The translations under genes and the position numbers were made by a program. This document shows, one piece after another, positions 35,501 to 42,357 of a stretch of DNA of 64,000 bases. The stretch is from NCBI RefSeq assembly GCF_029891735.1, contig NZ_JANQDH010000033.1, positions 1 to 64,000 of the forward strand. Direction: 5' to 3'. The notes under the pieces were generated by a model, which saw only the letters and a program-made list of their open reading frames with translations, did no database searches and was not told the origin of the DNA. Source of the stretch: Chrysosporum bergii ANA360D. GTDB lineage: Bacteria; Cyanobacteriota; Cyanobacteriia; Cyanobacteriales; Nostocaceae. Every line of letters begins with the position of its first letter. Position 1 is the stretch's first letter.

Positions 35501-36041
35501 CATTAGTACTAATTAAGATTTTATCAAGTGACAAATAACCAATCTTGAGTATTTCTGCTGCTGGTTTTGGCGGCTGTTTCAGGGGTTCTGAGTTGGTATT
35601 CTCCTGTGCGATTACAGGCTGGTTTTTAATGACAGGTGCGGGAGTAAATTGGTAAGCATCCGCGTGAATAAATTCTGGTTTAGCTACATCTATAACAGGA
35701 CCATTACTGTAGTCATGTGGTGCTAAAGGAAATATTCTTGACTGATTACCTGAAACATATTCGGGGAACTGAGGGCTAGAATTTTGACTCGGTTTCAGGT
35801 CAGTATTGTTTAAGGTTTTATCTGGTGATGCAGAACTAATAGTTAGTTCTTCTAGGTCAAAACCGGGGTGTGTGGTCTGCCAATTTGGCTGTGTTGATGC
35901 TAGCTGTATTTTCTCTTGATGCTCATTGGTAATAATAAATTTTTGTGAATTAACCGCAACTGCCTTTTTGACCGGCAAGACTGTGATTAACCACAAAGTC
36001 ATCAAAATCCCAATTTCTGGAACAACATCTTGTTTTTGCAT
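32598..36041 (-). CDS. Large cell-envelope protein with predicted C-terminal β-barrel
   Basis: 1147 residues. A hydrophobic N-terminal segment (IGILMTLWLITVLPVKKAVA) acts as signal peptide. The next 270 residues are disordered and hold two copies of the motif EFIHADAYQFTPxPxIKNQP (about residues 128-147 and 215-234). A PPQEPPQEPPKKPP run follows. The rest, about 850 residues, is rich in alternating polar/hydrophobic strands (e.g. SSLFQFRTGIYRRLVQFIEQ and FGTLTVGCSYSNSPNNQTIN). It ends GGLNGQINMQLKF, a terminal Phe as in outer-membrane barrels. I recognise no named family. A divergently encoded small secreted protein lies upstream. Confidence 0.75.
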   Translation of the reverse strand: MQKQDVVPEIGILMTLWLITVLPVKKAVAVNSQKFIITNEHQEKIQLASTQPNWQTTHPGFDLEELTISSASPDKTLNNTDLKPSQNSSPQFPEYVSGNQSRIFPLAPHDYSNGPVIDVAKPEFIHADAYQFTPAPVIKNQPVIAQENTNSEPLKQPPKPAAEILKIGYLSLDKILISTNADVSGNSDSQFPDYFVNRGVNNTYVIDQVAEPEFIHADAYQFTPQPIIKNQPIAQVIENQQSQPPLEPFNPNLPIPKIPQIPALPDSEEPPQEPPQEPPKKPPSTPTENRTVLTALIRGLLQSSASRYPYVVNTSDQLVINPRNFQPLKSSLYSTFNFDYRTTPLLNNSRRNSLIQSATISLYPQDEQFYWLLDGNQLVMETQGKHMNLGYQGSVSQQTTTQAAQTSTTFKGTQVAIGLAVDFRELVGNQKLDDVSFIVGAAEITLPPGTNLTDDAQLNLNITQPNGTFNQSIYFMDDPDKGNTRSILGGGSFFENLDATNAPEFFLGFPTVNLKPLLNNGVTLEVGSRVPRENAIAFGLTPGNILTSQGFSFQPEVSSLPGVKKLRFNESENNDLVAVLSNPFLTEQQKDLHYLNSFMWNNFGFKEPKITTTTKLNNNDGGEYWSRYTFSLSRNRNLIYYDPEEARLSYLNVFSNPGISLTTEEWKNTDFNQSVNASVGLIVGGLFNLINPGDLHETLNVAKEEYQQLRPLGNLKSKSTSEERREMNTRLNNTLSYADSNTNLSQVSGSYTFASNVTPNSSSLFQFRTGIYRRLVQFIEQEVTPWNPDEFFVIESVNFSDLNPISYTGVNIPVEITDINRTVDLSFLQATNSNGEVLFNESFVVDSGKIFTVGPIPGSSKAFTLGSGRIVLSTSQQREIDTRSYVGDIYLPAMEFLMSGTLNDFNYALSAGMWFNLFPDSAPMVNSNLSNSVGTQESSMGGILKLALKKDFNNISHGENKSSSQSVSSSHFFSLEYNTNPNALNLSTTSLGNVFQLRETDYSIMFYPILSYAPSILNSDIKSNRIGDLVTFLSLIFSHKSSLNVNGSMSISNRETTYKLETTYNIINNSKFGTLTVGCSYSNSPNNQTINLSNNTTGLSNMNRELRNSSLGWILRYRSPNSNWVINSRLEDGEGGLNGQINMQLKF

Positions 36042-36537
36042 TGGATGTAATCATAAATTTTTTGTTAGCCCTGCTGTTCTCACCCATGATTTCACAATTT
36101 ACCCAAATTTTCAGATGATATCGACCAAAGAACCTGTAATCAACAGTTTTTACTATAAATATCTTCAAGTATACCCAATGGACTACCAGTTTAGTAGTAT
36201 AAGAAATGTGCTTTTTATTATAAGTATCTTAAGTTCCCACGAAAATCATCAAAAAAAATTACTAAATAAAGTTGACATAATTTTACTTGTCATGTAGGCT
36301 GATATATCAGGTATGTATTTAACAACAGCCTAATACTGCTTAACATACCAAATAGTACTCTCTATCCACTCATTACTTAGGTAGGCAATGTACTATTTTG
36401 CATAACTTCTATACTAACTGAGTGGAGTACCATCTGTACTCTTCGTGTGTAGAGGTAGCAATGGTTGAGTAAAGCTAAAGCTGTAGTTAAGTTAACAAAT
36501 ATATACTGTTATTGTCTCCCAAAAATTAGGTATTGAC
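36042..36537. promoter_or_regulatory. Divergent intergenic region between two envelope genes
   Basis: 496 bp with no convincing gene. A perfect palindrome CTGATATATCAG lies at 36299-36310, and GTACCATCTGTAC is near 36428. AT-rich strings (AAATATATACTG near 36497) could hold the promoter of the plus-strand gene. Confidence 0.4.
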
Positions 36538-36960
36538 GTGATGAACACCAACGCCAAAAAAATCTCCAAAGCCGCAGCCATTGCTTCTCTCTTAGCAGGT
36601 GGCGCAGTAGCTGGTTCTTTCGTTGCTGGTCAGCCAGCACAAGCTCAAATCGCTAACAGTGCTAGCGTTGCTGTAACCAACATTCTCACCAACGGTAACA
36701 CAGTTACCTTCGCCGGAGAAATGGTTATGCCAGAAGATAGTGGTGTCACTTTAACCGGTGGAATGAGTTTAGGTCTTACCTATACTGCTAATGGTGGAGG
36801 TGATAACTATCTGTTGCAAAGTGCTTCTTTTAATATTTCCACCAAAGTAACAGCCGTACAATCAGTTGCTGCGTCTACCGCTCGTGCCATTGATAGTGCC
36901 TTGGTAGGCAGTCGTTTCGGCGATATTATTGGTGTGCTAGAAGCTGCTGGCATGGAATAA
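36538..36960 (+). CDS. Small secreted protein, unknown function
   Basis: 140 residues. The classical signal peptide KKISKAAAIASLLAGGAVAG… ends in QPAQAQIA, with predicted cleavage after AQA. The mature part (about 105 residues) is β-rich and Gly/Ala/Thr-rich (TLTGGMSLGLTYTANGGGDN), with a hydrophobic helix near the C-terminus (RFGDIIGVLEAAGME). No Cys. No family recognised. Start at ATG 36541 (second Met) is equally possible. Confidence 0.7.
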   Translation: MMNTNAKKISKAAAIASLLAGGAVAGSFVAGQPAQAQIANSASVAVTNILTNGNTVTFAGEMVMPEDSGVTLTGGMSLGLTYTANGGGDNYLLQSASFNISTKVTAVQSVAASTARAIDSALVGSRFGDIIGVLEAAGME

Positions 36961-36990
36961 TTAAGGAAAATAGACAATTCTTCCAACTAC

Positions 36991-37140
36991 AGGAAAGACT
37001 GCGACAATTGCAGTTTTGACATGGACAGGGATCTAAATGTCGCCATTATTCTATTGCGTTTGGCTAAAGCGTGACAGGTTACCGAGGGGTAACTGCTTCC
37101 ATGCTTCCGTTGAAGTCAGAAGTAAAGTCTAGCTTTGTCC
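36991..37140 (+). pseudogene. Remnant of a TnpB (IS200/IS605-type) C-terminus
   Basis: From about 36991 one frame reads RKDCDNCSFDMDRDLNVAII LLRLAKA, then TGA 37072-37074. CxxC followed by DRDLNxAxxLxRLA is the zinc-ribbon and last catalytic-Asp segment of TnpB/IscB-type transposon nucleases (normally …DRDLNAAINL…). Further similarity may continue in another frame (FHASVEVRSKV). The rest of the gene is absent, so this is a decayed 3' end. Confidence 0.65.
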
Positions 37141-37189
37141 AGGTCTCATATGGCAGCACAAAAAGAATTGCCAATTAGTTTAATAGTCT

Positions 37190-37212
37190 CCCCCCTACCA
37201 ACCATAGGGGGG
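37190..37212 (+). terminator. Strong hairpin downstream of the TnpB remnant
   Basis: CCCCCCTA-CCAACCA-TAGGGGGG, a perfect 8-bp GC-rich stem. It may be a terminator or the right-end structure of the lost IS200/IS605-type element. About 115 bp remain before the next gene. Confidence 0.6.
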
Positions 37213-37326
37213 AATTGTTAAATTACACTATAGTGATGATACATATTATTGCTTTTGGTACCTTGGGAGTGACGTACACTCACACACAAACCATGTAAAA
37301 CCACAGGTAGATCCTCAGTTGTCAAT

Positions 37327-37725
37327 ATGAGCATTTCGGAAAAAGAATATTATTCTCAACGCACTCAGCAAATCAAGCGCCGTAAGCGAATTGTCACCAT
37401 AGTTGGTGGGGTTGGATTTGTTGGTTCTCTTATCTTTAGCAGTGTCACTAGCATTTTATCATCTCTGCAAAAGCAATCTCAGCCACCAGTCACAGAGTCA
37501 ATAGACACCCAACTGCAAAAACAAGCCCACGGTTACGAATTAGTTTTACAACGAGAACCCAACAACGCCCTGGCTTTGGAGAATTTAACCAAAATCCGCT
37601 TACAACTGGGGGATAATCAAGGAGCAGTAGAGTTAATAGAAAGACTGCTGGCTTTATACCCGGAACGGGAAAGTTATCGCACTGTATTGGCGGCGGTTAA
37701 GCAGAAAATAGCAGAAGAAAAGTAA
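37327..37725 (+). CDS. Small membrane-anchored TPR protein
   Basis: 132 residues. A basic N-terminus (QQIKRRKRIVTI) leads into one membrane helix (about residues 24-43, VGGVGFVGSLIFSSVTSILS). A single TPR-like pair follows (GYELVLQREPNNALALENLT, then DNQGAVELIERLLALYPER). Topology suggests a cytoplasmic N-terminus with TPRs across the membrane, or the reverse. It is upstream of and co-directional with a glycosylation block, but separated from it by about 57 bp. Confidence 0.75.
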   Translation: MSISEKEYYSQRTQQIKRRKRIVTIVGGVGFVGSLIFSSVTSILSSLQKQSQPPVTESIDTQLQKQAHGYELVLQREPNNALALENLTKIRLQLGDNQGAVELIERLLALYPERESYRTVLAAVKQKIAEEK

Positions 37726-37782
37726 AGATATATAGATTGGTTGTCAGATACATGAACATTGAAGTGTAAATTTGAGGTAAAA

Positions 37783-40700
37783 ATGCTCACAACCGAAAAG
37801 ATACCAGAATGTCAATCTAAATTTAACCTCAGCTATCATGTTGGCTTTAGCTACATTTGTCAAGAATTAGTTGGATTTGAAAATAAAGATGTGCTGGAAG
37901 TAGGGGGAAGTTTACCCCCTGATTTTGTTTTTAATTATCTGGGTGTGAAATCGTGGACAGGAATTGAAACCCCAGATTATGAGAAATCCCTCCAGGAAAC
38001 TGGGGGTTTAACTCATAAAGGAACAGTTATTATTGATGATAATAATCTCAAAAATAATCTCTCTCACTACAAATTTGTTAACAAACAACAAAGCAACTAT
38101 AGGTTTTATTTAGAAAATATTGAAGATTTACCAGAAGAATATTATCACCAATATGATTTAATTTTTTCCATAGCTGCTTTTGAGCATATTCACAAATTAC
38201 CATTAGCTTTGGATAAAATGTTTTTGGCTCTTAAACCGGGAGGCAAATTATTTTCCATTTTCTCGCCTATCTGGTCTGCTTATGATGGTCATCATTTACC
38301 AGAAATCATAGATGCTAAGGGTAATAAATATAATTTTGGTAATTCTCCTATTCCACCATGGGGACATCTATTGATGAGTCGTGGAGAAATGACTAGATAT
38401 TTGTATGAAAAAATTGATAAAGCAACGGCAGACCAAATAGTATATTACGTTTATCAATCCAACCATATCAATAGGTTTTTTACAGAAGATTATATTGATG
38501 CAGTTCGACAAACTCAGTTTAAAGTTAATAAGTTAGATTTGGTTTTCCCATCGTCAATTAATCCAGTACAGGAAGAAAAGCTAAAACTAATGCATCCCGG
38601 TAAAAAATATTTTACCAACAATGGTATTCTTTTAGTCTTAGAAAAAGATATGGATAGTCAGAAATCACCACATAAGGTTTATATGAATAACAATACCGAT
38701 ATACAAAACAAACTACAGGAAGCCCAAAAACATTTTATCAACCAGGAATTTTCACAAGCGGCCGACTTATACAAAGAAACATTAATATCTCATCCTCAGT
38801 TCGCAAAACAAGGATTATCTATTCCTTTAAGCCACTGTTTGATTTTATCAGCAAATTGGACGGAAGTCTCAGCCAACTTAATTCCAGGGCTTAATTATTT
38901 ACAGGTTTCGGGATGGTTAAATTCTATCGCCCAAGGTAAGCCTGTTAATGCAGAAAATCAACCCATTCCGTGGTACACTTATCCAGCCATAGAGTTTATT
39001 GAAGATAAAGTTAAAAGTCATTTTTCAGTATTTGAATTTGGTGCAGGACAGTCAACTTTATGGTGGGGCGCAAGGGTAAAACAAGTAATTTCCATTGAAA
39101 GTGATGAAAGCTGGTTTAATCAAATTCATCAGGAAATGCCCCAGAATGTCCAATTAAATTTAGAATCAGATCAACAAAAATATGCAGATTTTATCTGGCA
39201 ATATCCAGATGAATACTTTGATGTAATTATTGTTGATGGCATTAACCGTAATCAGTGCTTAGAAAATAGTTTAACCAAAGTCAAAAGCAACGGCTTGATA
39301 ATTTTTGATAATACAGATGATTGCCGTTATGATTTATCCCTGGGCTTACTGTCTTCACAAGGTTATCAAAGAATTGATTTTTGGGGTTTGATTCCCGGCT
39401 ATGTTTATAAAAACTGTACCTCTGTATTTTTTAAATCAACGGAAATACTAGCAAGTAACTCTCTACCCAGTGATAAAATTTCTTCTTTGGGTAAGTCTTG
39501 TAGGCAAATCACTAGCCCAAAATCGCCAGAAATGAACACCAGCCCATCTAATGATAATTGGCAATTAACCACACCAGTGGCTTTAATCATATTTAACCGC
39601 CCAGAAACCACGGCGACGGTATTTGCAGCCATTCGCCAAGCAAAACCGCCTAAGTTATTAGTTATCGCCGATGGACCGAGACTTAATCACCCAGGGGAAG
39701 CAGAACAATGTACCGCAGCCAGAGACATAATTAATCAAGTTGATTGGCAGTGTGAGGTATTAACTAATTACTCTGATGTAAATTTAGGTTGTCGTCAAAG
39801 AGTTAGTAGTGGTTTAGATTGGGTGTTTGACCAGGTAGAAACAGCAATTATATTAGAAGATGACTGTTTGCCTCATCATAGTTTTTTCCGATACTGTCAG
39901 GAATTGTTAATAAAATATCATGATGAACAACGCATTATGATGATTTCTGGTGATAACTTCCAATTTGGACGTAATCCAACAGAATATAGTTATTACTTCT
40001 CTCGTTATGGTCATTGTTGGGGTTGGGCAACTTGGCGCAGAGCTTGGAAAAAGTATGATGATTCCATGGAGCTATGGCCAGAGTTAAAAAATCATGGTTG
40101 GTTGCATGATGTACTGTCCCACCGGGAAGCTGCTGATTTTTGGGCAGGAGTGTTTCAAGGTGTTTATGATGGTTTTAGTAGCTGGGCTTATATCTGGCAA
40201 TACACCCTTTGGCTAAATCATGGCTTAACCATCTTACCCCGGATTAACTTGGTTTCTAATCTTGGGTTCGATTCTGGCACTCATACAACAATGAAGGATA
40301 GCCCCTTGGCTAATATGGCAGTGGAACCTATGAATTTTCCCCTGCAACATCCTCCGGTGATTGTTCGCCATCGCCAAGCAGATGATTTCACCGAATCCAG
40401 AATTTTTAGTGGTACCTCTCCTCAATTGGCGTTAAATTCACCATCTCACAATTCCCCAGCAGCAATTATTCACCATATTAATCATCATGAAAATGCCGCA
40501 GCTTTACAGTTAATTAATTCAGCGCCTAAAATGCCTACGGCTATGAATTACGGACAAGCCGTTGCACTGGCTAAAACTGGAGAAGTTACCGCAGCCCTGG
40601 TCTGTTTAAACAGATTACTGAACCACAGTCCCGCCCACACCAAAGCCATCACCCTGAAAAAACAGTTAAGTAAAAACCTGGCTGACCATCACCCAGACCA

Positions 40701-42357
40701 CCCTATTATCGCCCAAGTTAATCATCTGTTAGAAACAAATCAAGTGGCGGCAGCTTTCAAACTCCTCAATGAAGCTAAAGCCTTAAAACAACCAATCATG
40801 GGGTTGGATTATTTACGAGCCAAATGTTTTTTCCAAGGGGGAAGCATCCCGGCTACTATTCAAGCGTTGTACGAAGAATTACGCTACTTCCCCGCCCATC
40901 ATCAAGCGGAGGACTTTCTCCATCAACTTTTAAATCAATATCCTCTAGTTGGAGAAATTCAAGACCCGGAATTTCAACAAATATATAGATTGATTCAACC
41001 ATACACCATGTTGAGTGAGGCGCGGTTGTATTCCCTGTTCACCCTGATCAAAAAAGTTTGCCTAGAGAATATCCCCGGTAACTTTGTGGAGTGTGGAGTG
41101 GCCGCTGGTGGTTCCACTGCTTTAGTGGCAGCTGTAATCAAACGCTATACAAAACAGCCCCGTTGGGTTTATGCTTTTGACTGCTTTGATGGGATGCCAG
41201 CACCCACAGAACAAGATAAATGTCGTGGTTTGTCTCCTGATTCTATAGGATGGGGGACGGGTACTTGCGCGGCGACAAAAGCAAGCGTTAAGGAAATCTG
41301 CAATCAATTGGGTGTGGGTAATCTGGTTCAGTTAGTTAAGGGTTATTTTCAAGATACCTTACCTAAAATGAGAGATGCAGTGGGGATGATCGCCCTGTTG
41401 CATATGGATGGAGAGTGGTATGAATCCACCAAAACTGTTATTAGTCATTTATACCAGCGCATTTCTCAACATGGATTTGTTCAAGTAGATGATTATGGTT
41501 TCTGGGATGGTTGTCGTCAAGCAATACATGAATTTGAAGCAGAGAATGATCTGAGGTTTGACCTGCATCCCATAGATGGTACAGGGGTTTGGTTTAGTTG
41601 TGATGATAAATTCGCCATTAACTCAGCGTTGGACAGTTCATTGATTGCTCAATTTAATCAAGATGATCCGGTTCAACATGGTATTCAAAGTCAGATGTCC
41701 CAAAATGAACGGTTTCAACTATATTATGCCCTGGGTCACTTGTTACCTGTTGCTGCTTCTCCCCTGCGGTTTGTGGAAATAGGCTCGTTTGCTGGTAGTT
41801 CCTTATTTCTTAACTATCAAGCCCTAGCCCGTAATCACAGTAACATACAGGGCTGGGCAATTGACCCGGGATTACATCCACAACTAAAAACTGTACTGGA
41901 TAAATTACCCCCGCAAATTATTCATCTCAAAATGTTTTCCCATGATGCCTTAGCTCAATTGCAAGAAATTTTTGCAGCTGATGGTAACTATCCAGTTTAT
42001 ATTTTTGTGGATGGCGATCATTCTTATCAAGGTGTTAAACAGGATATTCTCAACTACTATCCCTTACTTGCTCCTGGTGGGTTAATGATTTTTCATGATT
42101 ATTTACCACCCCTAGATCAGGAAAATAGCTCATCAATTTTGTTTCATCACGGAGGAAAAGAGCCAGGAATTAGACAAGCTTGTCAAGAATTAATGGAAGA
42201 TACTTATAACTGCCAAGTCATCAACGTACCTTTGTTATATCCTGATGATCCTACACAAACTCAAGCCCATTTACCCATTATCCCCGGTGTGTTTTCTTCT
42301 TTAAGAATTTATCGTAAGGAGAAGCAGAAACACCAAACACAACCAAACCAAAATTAA
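37783..42357 (+). CDS. Giant multidomain methyltransferase/glycosyltransferase with TPRs
   Basis: 1524 residues. Domains in order, approximate residues: SAM methyltransferase (15-285; DVLEVGGSLPPDFV, then LIFSIAAFEHIHKLPLALDK); short TPR (300-340); second methyltransferase-like fold (375-540; FEFGAGQSTLWWGARV, VIIVDGINRNQ); GT-A glycosyltransferase (585-840; ALIIFNRPETTATVFAAIRQ, then ILEDDCLPHHSFFRYC); TPR linker (890-1040); TylF/MycF-like methyltransferase (1075-1280; NFVECGVAAGGSTALVAAV, VYAFDCFDGMP); and a CmcI-like methyltransferase (1300-1500; FVEIGSFAGSSLFLNYQALA, VYIFVDGDHSYQGVKQDI). The start at ATG 37783 has GAGG (37774-37777). The stop overlaps the next ATG (TAATGA). It probably modifies a surface glycan; the substrate is unknown. 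Confidence 0.88.
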   Translation: MLTTEKIPECQSKFNLSYHVGFSYICQELVGFENKDVLEVGGSLPPDFVFNYLGVKSWTGIETPDYEKSLQETGGLTHKGTVIIDDNNLKNNLSHYKFVNKQQSNYRFYLENIEDLPEEYYHQYDLIFSIAAFEHIHKLPLALDKMFLALKPGGKLFSIFSPIWSAYDGHHLPEIIDAKGNKYNFGNSPIPPWGHLLMSRGEMTRYLYEKIDKATADQIVYYVYQSNHINRFFTEDYIDAVRQTQFKVNKLDLVFPSSINPVQEEKLKLMHPGKKYFTNNGILLVLEKDMDSQKSPHKVYMNNNTDIQNKLQEAQKHFINQEFSQAADLYKETLISHPQFAKQGLSIPLSHCLILSANWTEVSANLIPGLNYLQVSGWLNSIAQGKPVNAENQPIPWYTYPAIEFIEDKVKSHFSVFEFGAGQSTLWWGARVKQVISIESDESWFNQIHQEMPQNVQLNLESDQQKYADFIWQYPDEYFDVIIVDGINRNQCLENSLTKVKSNGLIIFDNTDDCRYDLSLGLLSSQGYQRIDFWGLIPGYVYKNCTSVFFKSTEILASNSLPSDKISSLGKSCRQITSPKSPEMNTSPSNDNWQLTTPVALIIFNRPETTATVFAAIRQAKPPKLLVIADGPRLNHPGEAEQCTAARDIINQVDWQCEVLTNYSDVNLGCRQRVSSGLDWVFDQVETAIILEDDCLPHHSFFRYCQELLIKYHDEQRIMMISGDNFQFGRNPTEYSYYFSRYGHCWGWATWRRAWKKYDDSMELWPELKNHGWLHDVLSHREAADFWAGVFQGVYDGFSSWAYIWQYTLWLNHGLTILPRINLVSNLGFDSGTHTTMKDSPLANMAVEPMNFPLQHPPVIVRHRQADDFTESRIFSGTSPQLALNSPSHNSPAAIIHHINHHENAAALQLINSAPKMPTAMNYGQAVALAKTGEVTAALVCLNRLLNHSPAHTKAITLKKQLSKNLADHHPDHPIIAQVNHLLETNQVAAAFKLLNEAKALKQPIMGLDYLRAKCFFQGGSIPATIQALYEELRYFPAHHQAEDFLHQLLNQYPLVGEIQDPEFQQIYRLIQPYTMLSEARLYSLFTLIKKVCLENIPGNFVECGVAAGGSTALVAAVIKRYTKQPRWVYAFDCFDGMPAPTEQDKCRGLSPDSIGWGTGTCAATKASVKEICNQLGVGNLVQLVKGYFQDTLPKMRDAVGMIALLHMDGEWYESTKTVISHLYQRISQHGFVQVDDYGFWDGCRQAIHEFEAENDLRFDLHPIDGTGVWFSCDDKFAINSALDSSLIAQFNQDDPVQHGIQSQMSQNERFQLYYALGHLLPVAASPLRFVEIGSFAGSSLFLNYQALARNHSNIQGWAIDPGLHPQLKTVLDKLPPQIIHLKMFSHDALAQLQEIFAADGNYPVYIFVDGDHSYQGVKQDILNYYPLLAPGGLMIFHDYLPPLDQENSSSILFHHGGKEPGIRQACQELMEDTYNCQVINVPLLYPDDPTQTQAHLPIIPGVFSSLRIYRKEKQKHQTQPNQN

